Assembly: GCF_020536995.1 (NCBI RefSeq)
Contig: NC_068365.1
Location: 33,433,067 to 33,497,066, forward strand
Direction: 5' to 3'
DNA: 64,000 nt
Source of the DNA: Dreissena polymorpha
Lineage: Eukaryota; Mollusca; Bivalvia; Myida; Dreissenidae
Shown one piece after another: positions 20,131 to 32,689 of the stretch. The translations under genes were made by a program, and so were the position numbers. Position 1 is the stretch's first letter, and every line of letters starts with the position of its first letter. A model generated the notes under the pieces. That model was not told the DNA's origin, searched no databases, and saw only the letters and a program-made list of their open reading frames with translations.

Positions 20131-22689
20131 CACATAATATTCATTTATTCTATTATGTTCACCCTTTTTCCATTAATAAACATCATACATCGCATTTTTT
20201 GACAATTTTGTTTTTCCGTAGTTGACAAAAATAGATTCTCCAATTTTTGGAAAACCCCAAATCGGATCTAAAAATAGCATAGTATAGAGCTCAAGTTTAT
20301 ACCATCGTTGTTATACTTTAGCGATTTTCATCTGACAATAGGATAAAAATCTATAAGATTTGGCATTGATTTGATTAGAAAAATTAAAAACTGTGCTGTT
20401 TAAAAAAATAATATTGTATAAGTCGTTGAAAAATAGAACAATGCTCCGGTTGAATTTAAATTAATAAATGTCCTCTAAATAATAATATTCTATTTGTTTC
20501 TAAAAACCATCGTTTAAAAAGTATTTTTTTTAGTAAAGGTGTTATGTATCTACTTATATGTACTTCAATTATACATAAAACTTTATTCATACAAAATGTG
20601 CAGACAAGAGGTTCAAGAGGTTCAGAAATTTTTGGAAAAACCATATTTAAATTTTTAAATTCAAAATTTCCCTAGTGGAATCAATCCGTTTATAAATACT
20701 TTTAATGTGGACACCATATTAATTTGTGAATGATAATATTCATTAGTTTTTAACTCCCGCATCATCAGTTATTGTGTCGTTTCAGATCAGTAACGGTAAT
20801 AATAATTGGACGGAAACGATTATTTTAGTACATTTTACATACGAATGGTGTTGATTATTTGTCTTTCAAAGGCTTATATCAAACGCATTGAGGTTCCTTA
20901 GTCCTTAGTCAAGTAAGGATTAAAAAACTAGTGAAAAAAAAACAAACTTACTTATTATAGTTTTTATACGGGTAATAACACCCAAAAGCATGAGATAGGC
21001 AGTGGCTTGTGTCACAATATTGAGTGCGAAATCGTGCTAGAAATGAAAAATAATTATCTTGGATTTACTGTCAAGGGGAACCATTTCTAAGTACAAACAA
21101 CTTAAAATGTTCAAGTACAATACACAATGCTTAAGTGTGAAGAAGTCTTTGTTATTGAACAGTCCATATTCTTTCGTCAAAGGGATATTGTTTAAATGAT
21201 TAATCTTTCGTAGGAGTTAAGATAGTGAACGTTGTCGTGCATGGTAACATGACAAGCACAGATGAAGCATGTCCATTTTTGTGAACAACGCAGTTTTACC
21301 AATTTAGTGGAATATTGTATCCGTGAACACGATCTTCACAATGTTATACACATTTACCAGGCAATTTTCTGTTTCGCTATCGCTGTTGTTTTAACGAACA
21401 AATGTAGTCATACAATATAAAATAGAACTACACAACGAAACCATAAAACCTAATTAGTACAATACGGAAGTTGGATGAATATAAGCTTTACGAATGAAAG
21501 ACAATCCACCAGGATAATCGAAATAGTTTGTGTCTGTAAGTAAATTGTCTTTTATATAATAGGAATATATCTGGTGTTGCATTTATCTCAAAGTTGTTAT
21601 AGGAAAATGAATGAAAGCAAAATAAAATATAGTATTACTCCGGGGTATTACTTGTGATGTAATGCAGGAACAATATTGCACTAGGAAGTAAATCAATTAT
21701 GAATATTCAAATGAGTTTGTTTTTCACAGAAATGCGAGTAATATATATATATGGGATCAAACATCATACTAGTGAATATCGATTACGAACTTCAATGTTA
21801 TTCCGTTAATAGTAAAGTTTTAACCCGAAACAAAACTAATTATATATGGGATTCCAGCATTAAAGAAGTTCTATAAATAAATTATGTTATGAGCAAGTTC
21901 AAAAAATAAAAGCTGTTCATAGATTATTTTAAGTTATTAGTAATCAGCCTTAGGATGCCTTAGGAAAACGTAAGCATATAGTTGGATTGACTTGTTTGGT
22001 GATCATATTTATGTATAAAACAAGACAAATTGATGTGTATTAATACCGCTTTGTGGCGCTTAAAAATGTATAATGCCTTTATCAAGCAACCCAACGACAT
22101 GTCAATGACAATAACAGAATGACATGTAAGAACATGCAGGTTTAAACTTTGCTCTTTTCATTCTTATCGCATTCGCTATTTGAACATTTCATTATTTGCC
22201 ACGTATCTTTATCATTTTGCTGATAGAAGTGCAATTCGGGAAGTGATATAAGTGTGTCGACGATGGATCGATGTGAAATACCGGTTAGCAGCTGTTTTAA
22301 ATGCAGCCCAAATGGCCAGAAAAGTGTCACTAGGTTCGGAAAATTCAGGTAACATTGTTTTAAAAGTATAGTTATTGTACTGTTCTTAGAAATATGCTCA
22401 AGATATATAATTATTATTATTAAGAATGTCGCGTACCGTTTTAGCCTACCGGTACACTGTGTTTACAGATTGTATTATCCTATATACAAATCCTTACATA
22501 ATTTAAATTTGTTTAAATTTGGTTTGTGTTGATATTTCTCCGTGTTCTGCCGTAATTCAGTCATTAAAACTTTGTCCTTGGATATATGGGTCGGAATTCA
22601 CGTATCCCCTGAGGGCAATGTTATCTTCTTTCGTAGTTAAAGCCACACAACTTATTTGGCATAGTAATTTTAAGTTTAAATAAGAAACA
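20131..22689. other. AT-rich intergenic DNA
   Basis: No supported gene or repeat. The minus ORF at 22142-22330 has no recognisable domain. Confidence 0.5.
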
Positions 22690-23245
22690 TATTTTATCTT
22701 TGCCAATTAGAATCTATTTGGTGTTGCAAGGAAGAAATCCGTCTTTTTGCGCTTTAAAACTTAAAAATAATCGCGTTTGTCGAAATGGGCGTATACGTCT
22801 AGAAATCCTAATTTCGGTTTTAAAAGCGGTAACGTTTGAAAAATAATAAATTAATTGCTAACTAGGCTATATATTTAATTTTATCTATGCCAATTAGAAT
22901 ATATCTGGTGTTTACAAGGTAGAAATTCGTCTGTTTGCGCTTTAAAACTTTAAAATAGTCGCGTTTTTTAATGGACGTATACGTATAGAAATCCTACTTT
23001 TGGTTTAAAAGCGGTACCGTTTGATAAATAATAAATAAATTGCTAACTAGGCCAAATATTTAATTGTATCTATGCCAATTAGAATATATCTGGTGGTTAC
23101 AAGGTAGAAATCCGTCTTTTTTGCGCTTTAAAACCTAAAAATAATCGCGTTGGTCGAAATGGACGCATACGTATATAAATCCTACTTTCGGTTTCAAAAT
23201 TTAGAAAAATAATAAATTACTTGCTAACTAGGCTATAGATTTAAT
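22690..23245. repeat. Three tandem copies of a 185-189 bp unit
   Basis: GCCAATTAGAATMTATYTGG at about 22700, 22889 and 23074, each followed by a GTCTTTTTGCGCTTTAAAAC block, an ATCGCGTTTGTCGAAATGG-like block and TTGCTAACTAGGC. The units are about 85-90% alike by eye. No coding. Confidence 0.85.
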
Positions 23246-25298
23246 GGCAATTTTGAACACTTTCAAATTGCATCTATATGCATTGATTAACATGTATTTC
23301 ATTTCAAGGTGTGTGGCTTTAAGTGACAGTTGCTGATATAGTTTTCTTGCGTGCTCTTCATTTAACCTGCTTACTTGCTTATAAAAGGATATACTAATAA
23401 TAAGTATAAGAGAAACAATTAAATGTTACATCTCCAAACAAATCCAGAGACCTAAGGAAATTAAAAGAGTTGTAGTAATTTTCTTACGTTTTATCTAAGG
23501 ATATTTGTGAATACTTGCCCTGGTTTACCAGATATGAGTGCTCATACTTTTAACATTTATTGATATATCGATTAGCTGAGACGAAAAATCGTGTTACTTT
23601 GTAGGTGCATTAAATGTTCATTCACTTCAATGTCAATGTGTAATGTGCACTTGATTTTAAAATATACCTACATGTACGGCTGGTGTGTTTAAATTGATAT
23701 TTGTTTGTTCGTTTTGTTAAATAAAAACAGGCCCGATATAGATCTTATACTAAAGTAAAAATCGCCTAAGCCATTTAGATCTCAGTTTTTTCTCCGTGTA
23801 CAAAATGTTCAACTGCCTATGATTTATGTAAGTCTGGTGTTAAACCTTTAATAAGCCATTCGATTTGTGTCTTTACTTTGCAGATTGTCGCCGCAAAGGA
23901 TTGGGCAAACGACACCATTTGAACGCTCAGTTAAAGGTATCAACCTATAAGAATCTACATGATAGAATTAGTAAATATAAAAATAATGAAATACACTATA
24001 TGAGTAATTTTGCCAATAACAATTAATTTGCATACAAGTATAACACATGTCTAACTGTATTTTACACTGATTATTTGGTAAGATATCGTTGGAAATCGCT
24101 TTTATTTGCTTTTGCGAATAACAATAACACCGAGCGCCCAATGTGTTTAAAACAATATCCGAACCATTCAGCTGTGCCTCGTCAAATTAGGTTTGGATTC
24201 TGATTCGCCCTTGTCAGTCTGTCCTTCCAACTTACTTTATTTTATTGTGTAATACGAACTCCATATTAAGTATTTGTGATAGAGGGACGCCTTAGCAAAC
24301 ATATAAACATGCACGTGAACATTCGCACCTTTTTGTTTGGTTCGGATATTTTCGACATAATCGGAGTTACCGTCCTTTTTTCATCAGCAAAAATACAATA
24401 TTTATTGTGTTTCTTGCGTAACTCAAAATGTATTGATTTTAAAAGGCGGAAACTTTACAATCACATTAACCAGCATATGAACTTGCATTTTTCGAGTTTT
24501 TGGTCAGCATGTTTTCGCCATAAGTGGAGTTAAGGACCCTTTTCATATGAAAAAAGTGCGATTTCACTTATTTTTCTTTTGGATCTTTTGTCACAACTGG
24601 AGTTGGAGCACCTATTTGTATGTTTTATGTTGGGGAATCCGTGTCTTTTGGACACATGTTAAGCAGCATTTTTAATCGATATGCAACGCTATGAGGCTAA
24701 TGTTTATTTGCTATTGATTGTTAGGTATTTTATGCCTTTAAATTATGTTGCCTTTGCTTTTTCGTTTTATTTCTTAATATGTTTGCTTTATGCCATAAAC
24801 AAAGACTATCGGATGCGTCCTATTCGAGATTCAATATCTTTATATATGTCATACAGACAGTGTGCATAACTGAATAGGTAATTTGTTTACTAGAACAGTT
24901 TGAAAATTAAAGAAAACTTAAGTCTTTGCATATGTGCGGACCTACATTGTAACCTTATTCTCGCTTTTTAATATTACATTTTCAAAGCCATGTTCTTTAG
25001 GCTTTATTTTACTGAGTACAACACATTTATGTTGACAGCAGCAATGTTTGTGTTTGTTAACACGCCGATATATTTAACTGTAGACTTTGAGCTGCATTAT
25101 GAACCTGCCCGCCCCAGGGCGAATTTCCAAGGTTATGTTTTTCTTATCTCTCTATATAGTTTGCATTTCCTGGCAAAAGTTTGAAAAATTCTCTTGGAGC
25201 TTAACAGAGTTATGGGACTTTGAAACGCATACCCCCTTATGCTGCTGCTATTTATTCTGTTTAAGCAATATTGGTGCTAAATAACTGGTGCCCCAGCC
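23246..25298. other. AT-rich intergenic DNA
   Basis: Only short unsupported ORFs. A weak repetition of GGAGTTA..ACCYTTTTTCAT near 24365 and 24530 suggests a very old duplicated repeat. Confidence 0.45.
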
Positions 25299-26108
25299 CA
25301 CTGTGAATGAACAAAAACTGTCACGTGACCACAAAAGTCAACGTCAGTAGTCATTTTATGACAACAAACAGCCGCGCAAGGTACGTTTTTTTCCAATATC
25401 TTTGCTGATCATCCTCTGATTTTCATACGACCTAGTGCAGGCAATATGGCATGCATATAGCTTTCGATCGGTATATCACGCGTTTTGTGTGTTGCTCTGG
25501 TTTTCGAGAACACTTCGGCGCAAATTTCTATTTAAGAAGCAAACGTCAGTAGAAAATTTTTAAAGAGACAGTGTTCTCGAAAATTAACAATCACAGAACT
25601 GTCCATGCTTTACCGGACAAACATATATTACATATGTCTATGCATAAACAAACACAAATATCTACCATATATTAGATAAACGTTTAAAGAGCGAAAACAA
25701 ATATGGCAAACGTCAGTAGTACGTTTAGGAATGGCTAACGTCAGTAGCACAAATATGCAAACGGCAGTAGCCGAATAAATGCAAGCGTTTAATTTAATGA
25801 AAAACATGTCAAACAATATAATTTATGCTAAATTAGATATAACAAGTTAAGATTGATGTCATAAATTAATGCACTACATATATAAATTCTACAAGTGTTC
25901 TCTAAAACCAGAGCAACACACAAAACGCGTGATATACCGATCGAAAGCTATATGCATGCCATATTGCATGCACTAGGTCGTATGAAAGTCAGAGGATGAT
26001 CAGCAAAGATATTGGAAAATACGTACCTTGCGCGGCTGTTTGTTGTCATAAAATGCCTACTGACGTTGACTTTTGTGGTCACGTGACAGTTTTTGTTCAT
26101 TCACAGTG
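25299..26108. mobile_element. 810-bp inverted-repeat transposon with 216-bp TIRs, CACTGTG ends and a 5-bp target duplication
   Basis: 25299-25515 and the reverse complement of 25893-26108 differ at only a handful of positions. The ends are CACTGTGAATGAACAAAAAC and its complement. CAGCC flanks both sides (25294-25298 and 26109-26113). Inside, an ACGTCAGTAG motif recurs about six times, including in the TIRs. CACTGTG fits the CACWRTG consensus of Transib ends, and a GC-rich 5-bp duplication is also a Transib habit; ACAAAAACT, close to the RSS nonamer, follows after 5 bp rather than 12 or 23. There is no transposase, so the family call is an inference. TIR similarity implies a young copy. Confidence 0.85.
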
Positions 26109-27127
26109 CAGCCTATTCTATCGAATTTAGACATTGTGAATGACAATTCTTCCTACTTATCGCATATTTTATACACACAAATGTAAATATCAACTATTTT
26201 TTAAAAAAGTTACGTCCCTTTGTTTGGATCCGTTCATTTTATTGAATTTCTATAGACAAAACCAAAGTTTTGACTTTCAAAACGTCATGAAAAGATAAGT
26301 GGAATTTATTTCTTAATTATTTAATCACTTTTGATAAATCAGAAATACATCTTAATGTATTTTTCAAAAATGAGTCATAATATGATGTTCTATCAACTGT
26401 AAGGTTTTCATACTGCAGGGGTTTTACTGCTGGGAATGCAAGTAAATGTATCACACCTCAGCCTGTGTTGATAAATTTGCTCAATTGGCTCTATTTTTTG
26501 TTCCAAGGGTTATTATTATGTTCCCATTTAAATAGCTCTCTCTGTTTAATCAAAACAATGTGATTGCTGTTTCTTCTTGAAATAATACAGACAACAGATT
26601 ATATAGCAATTTTCATTTGGACTTAGACTTTGAATAAGAGAGGAACAAAATAGTATGTGCAAAAGTTAACACCGTTTTATTTTGACAATAATGTGAGTCT
26701 TTTGCGAAATTATACAAAATAAAATACTGTTTTTAAAATATACAATAACAAAATTAAAAAGTTGTTTTCTATATATAATTTAATTGCGAGTACATTATTT
26801 ACAGTCAGAAGAGTAATTCTACTAGAACAAGTGAAATCCTTGCTACATGTACTATTTAATTCTTTATACGGTTTTAAATTAAGAAAATGTTCAATAAACG
26901 AAATCTAGAATTCTAGGTATATTGTGTCTTTTAAAAATGAAGTGTTATAGTATTCAAATAATACAAGTGCCTGTAAAGTGGCGGAAATTCTCTAAATCGT
27001 CTTTTTTCAGAAACGTATTATGAAAAAGCCTATTAACCTAAAACAATCATAGAACCTGAAATCTAGCCAAAACATAAATAAGGGGAAACTATGTATTGTT
27101 CATTTTCAAAGTACAGTTAACGAACAG
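26109..27127. other. AT-rich intergenic DNA
   Basis: No gene or repeat recognised between the CACTGTG element and the decayed multi-copy gene. Confidence 0.5.
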
Positions 27128-27982
27128 GTGCATTTACTAACAGGCAATAGTTTCCAAACACTTAACGATGTAGCAAAAACAAGGTCAACATACACATCCT
27201 CAAAACATAGACCAGAAAAATTAACTAGTAAGCTGCTCGCACAAATGGATTGTGAAAAAAACATGGAACACACAGGTGAACTTACCACTAGTTCAACAAG
27301 CCAAGTCATGTTCCAAAGCGTGGAGCTTCATTACCTGATGATGATGACAACCAGCCCTCTACATCAAAGTATAGACGTATATCCTTAGATGCTACCAGTA
27401 GCTTTGTTCTGTTTCCAGTCTATAGTTGCTTTCTTTTGTGACAAATGTATTATCAAAGTTAAGGGCTGCAAGCAAAATTTAACTAAATGTTTTACAAAAT
27501 GTGCTGAAGAATCAATAAAGCTATCAGCGATTCAAAAGTTTGATAAACGGATGCTTTGTGAAGTTCAGGAAAAACAAGCAATTTCCCGTGAAGCAATGTA
27601 CCATAATGCTTGCAAAACAAATAATTATTTAAAATCTTGGACTTCGCCATGCAAGTCACGAAGGCTTAGAAGCAAGTATTAATTAATAAGTGCATACTGA
27701 TGCTTTCAAGTACATATGTAATTATTCCGAAGAGCATATTGAACTAGGACATAATGTAGAACGATTCAAAATGATAAAGGAAAGATACCTTAGCTACATT
27801 CTCAAACACCACCCATCCTGATATAATGCAAAAAATAAAACCTATAAACTCAAAGAATAGCCGTCAAAACATTTGCCAAACCCATTTGATGAGGAGGATG
27901 GAATGGATAAGTTGTATTGTTTATCATCTGGTGTTTCTGCTGAACCTAAAGCAGCTGCCAACTTTTTTTAAGGCAGTAGATA

Positions 27983-29621
27983 CAGTTCGTTGCCCTGTTC
28001 CGACGGGATTTTGACATCGACAGGTCAAATTGTATCAAAACCTTCAATGATAAAGAATGTTTATGCTTGGATATGTCGACCAATTACTTGCCTAAATTAT
28101 CACAAAAGATTTACATGAAGTTCAAAGTATTTTTTCTCATATTTATTGATGTTTACATCGCACTATGTTGCCCTGTTCCGGTGCCTCTTTTCAGTTCCGA
28201 CGGCTCACCGTTATTTTTACTAACCCGTAAAAATCACTAAAAGAGGTACATTAGGGGAATGCAAAACGTCTTAATATACTGCAGAAATAATATTTGCACA
28301 ACTATTGGGGAACTGGCACCATGTTTAGTTACAAAATTAAAGATAGCGTTATAAAAGGCTATCACCAATTTAAAATAAGGCCTCCAATGCATACCGAGTT
28401 AAATGTGGACTTAGAATATACAAATTTGCATGATGAAAATGCAGCATTAGTGTGGATTCCACCTATTGAGGACTTTCCTCCAGAAATGAGACAGAATGTT
28501 ACAGACCAAAGTCGCTTCTTAAGATTGTGTGACATTGCAGGATTGCCCATAGGCCATGTGCCAAGAGGACTAGCTGGTGCATTCAGAAAAATCATTGAAT
28601 TGGAGGGTAAAATCACCGCTTTAGCCACTGGAGAGCCCTGCCCTAGCTTTGCACCCTGACAAGCCCCAGAAGCAACAGGTGTGGGTGTGGTCATTCCATG
28701 TGACTACATCATCACCTGTGCAGAGAATGACTTTAATATCATCTCTGATGCCATAGATAGAGAGGGAGAGAGAAAGAGAGCTTCCGGGAACTGCATTTAC
28801 ATTTACATGGAGTCCTGCAGTCTGACCCACTGCTAGAAAGCCTAAATTTTCCCATGTTCCTGTTGAAAAAAAAAGAATAAATTTAATAAAAGAGAAACAG
28901 AAAATGATTAAAAAAAAGCATGGTGATATCTGATGTTAATGCCTGCTTACAGTTAATATTTATTGTTTGGGCCATACTAGGAGTCTATATCAACATATAT
29001 ACCGCCATGTGTTGGAAATATTTTAATAATCTCTTTCATATCAAAATATGGACAGACAGACAGACGAACATAGATAGGTTACTGAAATATTACTGGAGTC
29101 TGAGCAACTGACAATACAACAAAACAAGAGTTGTAAATTGATCATAAATTGTAAAATTGCAAGAATTTGCTAATTGCGCCTAAGGACACCCATCACTCAA
29201 TTAAACGTCAAATCCACCGGAACTGGTCAAAAGTTATCCATTTATTTTTGTTATAATTTCATTCAGAGAACATATATTGATTAACATCATATTTTTAACA
29301 TATGTTGTCTGTACCTGTGCAATAACATATGCACTATAAAATTTTACCTGCCATGCCTAAGAAAAATTTGACATGAAACTCATTATTCAAAACGCCATTT
29401 TCCCGATTCTCCACCAAGTAAAAACAAGTTAACCTGCCATAAAGTATGTTGGGATTTTGTTACCTAGGATAAAGATTTCATCGATCATGTACTGCTTGTT
29501 CAACAATGGCAAGTGTGCGAATAAATCTAAACCACTTTCGATTTGTGGCCGCCGCTATTTATCGGAAAAACATTCGGACTCCATCGGAACCGGTGAAACG
29601 TCGGAACAGGGCAACGAACTG
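27983..29621. mobile_element. TA-flanked inverted-repeat element, 1,639 bp, carrying a HIRAN-like ORF
   Basis: CAGTTCGTTGCCCTGTTCCG at 27983 and its exact reverse complement ending at 29621 form 23-bp TIRs (25 with the TA). TA stands outside both ends (27981-27982, 29622-29623). A further subterminal copy, GTTGCCCTGTTCCG, lies near 28167, with TTCCGACGG at about 28196. TA duplication and a CAGT end are typical of Tc1/mariner-like elements. No transposase is seen; the only notable ORF is HIRAN-like. It lies inside the decayed gene at 27128-31200. Confidence 0.75.
28294..28800 (+). pseudogene. HIRAN-like domain ORF with one internal stop
   Basis: The frame reads FKIRPPMHTELNVDLEYTNL, then HDENAALVWIPPIEDFPPE, CDIAGLPIGHVPRGLAGAF and ITALATGEPCPSFAP, followed by TGA at 28657, and then continues in frame with GVGVVIPCDYIITCAENDF. 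N-x-H-D-E-N-A followed by GxxxGHVPRxLA is the signature of HIRAN domains, which in HLTF/Rad5 bind 3' ends of single-stranded DNA. Relatives in other invertebrates have a Trp where the stop sits, as far as I recall. The start could be 28294 or the ATG at 28321. It lies wholly inside the TA-flanked element, so it may be element cargo. No partner domains were found. Confidence 0.6.
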
Positions 29622-31200
29622 TATTGGTTGTGTTGCCATGGAAGCCTTTATCACTAGTTGTCGCATTGAAAAGAATGAATTGTTACATGATCCTGTGATG
29701 CGAAACAAACTTCAGACATTTGCTACATCCGAAGTGAGTAAGACAATTAGAAGTTCCAGTAACAAACTGGCACCAGTTAAAGCTGAACGCAACATATTGG
29801 CACAATTGATCCTTCTTTCATTTTAGAATTATATTGATCTTGAACGGACACTTTCTTATCCACAGTCGTCAGCACCTTGGTCTTTGGCAACAGCTGATGG
29901 AATGCAAGTGAAAATGGATAAAGCGAAGCTTTTACATTATATGGAGACTTATTACACTAACACCAAATAATGATGTCACCAGTATCATTGATGGGAACGC
30001 AGTACTACACAACCTTGTATCAGTCCCGGATACTTTTGAAGAAGTAGCCAAGATGGTTTTTGGCCACCGTGGGGTCGTGATTTTGTCACAGGCACCTATC
30101 ATAAAACTACATAAAACATCAACATCATTTCTATTGTCAGGTGCAAAAACAAAACGCCCAGGGAGTGGACAAGTTTTCTTTCACACGATTTTAACAAGCC
30201 ACAACTTCTAAAATTAATATTGGAACAATGAAGCACTGACAAATATGCAGAACAACTTTAGGATCGCCAAATTTATTTTGTTCTTGGTGAACGATACTGT
30301 CTGCCTACAAGCTATGACGGACTGATAACTGAGGTAGTTCCAGACAAATCTCTGTTCTCGTCTCATGATGAAGCAGATACAAGAAAAATTTTGCACACGC
30401 TCATAAAAAATTTAAACCTGACACCAAAATCATAATTCTGAGATCACCCGATACAGATGACTAAGTGCTTCTTATTTGATATTGGAGACAAATTGGGCAA
30501 TCAATCCTATTTGAGATGGGAACTGGAAACAAACAATGACTCATCGACATGGAAAAGATTGTAAAAGCAAATGGAAATGACTTTTGTTCAGTGTTACACG
30601 CAATTCACAGCTTTACTAGTTGCAATACTGTGAGCGCATTTGTGAGAAGGGGGAAAGTAGGTCCAGTTATGCTTATCGAGAAAAATACAGAATTTATGCG
30701 CACCTAAACCAAGTTTAGTGAACGACAGGAGTGAAGTGATGACTTGTTAATGGAAATAGAGTATTTTGTATGTTTTATGTAAGGAAAGCCAAATTACTCA
30801 GTTGTAAATAAGCTCCTGTCTGATACATTCTGTAAGAGAAGTGAGATCAAAGGTAATACTCTGAACTCATGCGACACTATTTACTTAAGTTTGCTACCTC
30901 TCTGTAAAGCAACACTAAACATGCACACCAGACATGCTAATTACCAAACATATATTTGGTTACACGCCCATGAAAGATTTCCTTGCATGCCTGATGTTCA
31001 AAATAGTGGCCGGAAACTTGGTGCCGACGGAATCAAATATGTGTGGACTGATAGTGACATTTTCCCGCAGTGAGCTAGTGGAAATATACTGAACAAAGTT
31101 GCAAAAGGATAAACCCAATCAGGATAAGGATGAAAATGATGATAATATTGAGATTGACAATTTGCTTGATGAAGTGTTTGATGATCAGTGATATAAATCC

Positions 31201-32075
31201 TGTGTCCTAACTATAAAAATGAAAAAATGGCAAATCGTTAGTTACAATTTGATTTGAAAGTGTAAAATAATAAAAGTAATAATAATTATTATTATTGTTT
31301 TGGTTATTGTTATTGTTATTATAACAACAATAATCATCATCATATTAAAAGTAACTTTATTTAAGACGATACAATTATCAGGTTATAAATATCTTCTAAG
31401 TTGAGTATAATCGGTTTATTATTTTACTGGGAGATATATTTCTATGTATGCTATCTCTGTTATCATCATTATTATTATCACTGTTATTGTTTTTATTATC
31501 ATCATGATTGATAATTGTTACATTCATTATTGTCATTATTTTACCAAGCTTGTTGGCATATTGTTTGATAGAATAACGTGATTATGATCTGAAATAATAT
31601 GTTTCACACACAATAAGTATGTTTAAGGAATATGTATGTGAATCATATACAAATGTGTGTAAATGATATATGTGTCGCATATATTTTAATAGAAAATAGC
31701 ATTATATAAACATAAGAGGAAGGTTTTGAATGATTACAATCTTTTTTTATTTAAGGAATGATAAGATAAGTTGTTTACTTAAAAAGTTTGCATTTTGTAT
31801 TAAAGGTAATCTAAAAAAAAAATATTAAAAAACGTTATACACTCATATATTTTAAAGTTAAATTTCTCCGTAACGCCCCGCTAGCAAATTGCATACAAAG
31901 TACCATGAGACTCAGGAGTTGTAGAGGATTAAAAAATAGGGCCTACGAAATTCCCCCAGGGGGGAGCAAAAGTATTCTTGGCTCATGTCCAACTGAATCC
32001 AATTGGACCTGTATGCGTTAACATTTATGTCTATATCGTTTAAATAATTAATGTTGTTTTTGTACTTTATTTCAG
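31201..32075. other. AT-rich DNA with ATT/TTATTG microsatellite, upstream of IAP-B
   Basis: About 31260-31560 is rich in ATTATT, GTTATT and CATCAT triplets. An IAP-B first coding exon must end with one base before 32076, but none could be identified here. Confidence 0.6.
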
Positions 32076-32689
32076 TCTTACCGGATCCTTATTCAGACGT
32101 TACCATTTATCAAATCATCATAAAGGAGGGCTTTCTTTACAAAGGCCTAACAAATAGAAAAGATTCACAGATCAAATGGATTATCGACTGTCTATATGAT
32201 TTTGGTAGATATGGTTGTTTAAACACGCCGCCATTGCTGTATATGAGTAACAGATATGTGTATGTCATTCTCGCACAACATCAATTGTTTAAGTGTCTAC
32301 CGTGGAAGCGTCTACATATAGGAAATGGTACATTTATTCCTGATGTATTTCTAGCATATAGAAATGAATATCGCCAATATTACTGCTGTACTGTTGCGGA
32401 CTTCAGTTCGTTGGCGACACGTATTGGTACTGAACATATTCCTTTCATAAAATTAGACGATTTATATAAGTCGGACTTAACTGAAGGTTTTGGTGAATGC
32501 ACTATGAATGAATGCCACTATCCCTTGTCGGAAAATTTGAATAAACCATCATATGATTCATCTGAATTGAAGTTTCCAATTCAAGCTAGCGACGATGTCG
32601 AAAATGAATGTATCGGAACAGTGGAACAAAATGGTTTGCATCAGAGCGGTTTAGAAAACGTTCTACTTGCGAATAACCTAAAATGGAAG
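32076..32689 (+). CDS. IAP-B exon 1 of those found: unknown N-terminal region
   Basis: Acceptor TATTTCAG, donor AAG|GTATAA. It encodes [20 protein letters not shown] to [12 protein letters not shown], with a Cys/Tyr-rich middle (EYRQYYCC). I do not recognise a domain. The exon keeps phase 0 into BIR1. An ATG at 32051 lies inside the likely acceptor region, so it is probably not the start. Confidence 0.7.

Larger units (their letters stand above)
27128..31200 (+). pseudogene. Decayed copy of a multi-copy invertebrate gene of unknown function, split by a nested element
   Basis: Fragments in order match, from memory, an uncharacterised protein family found in many copies in cnidarians and molluscs. 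There is a Cys-rich N part (KCIIKVKGCKQNLTKCF.., REAMYHNAC); after the nested element ERNILAQLI, IDLERTLSYPQSSAPWSLAT and ADGMQVKMDKAKLLH; then DGNAVLHNLVSVPDTFEEVA, SGAKTKRPGSG, SSHDEADTRKILHTLIKNL, SVLHAIHSFTSCNTVSAFVR, and finally LLPLCKATLNMHTRHANYQT and AHERFPCMPD. The EADT motif followed by an Asp-rich block recalls FEN/PIN-type nuclease folds, but that is only a guess. Many stops and frameshifts interrupt it. Its copy number in animal genomes suggests a mobile or capture-prone gene. Confidence is good for homology, low for function and ends. Confidence 0.65.
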
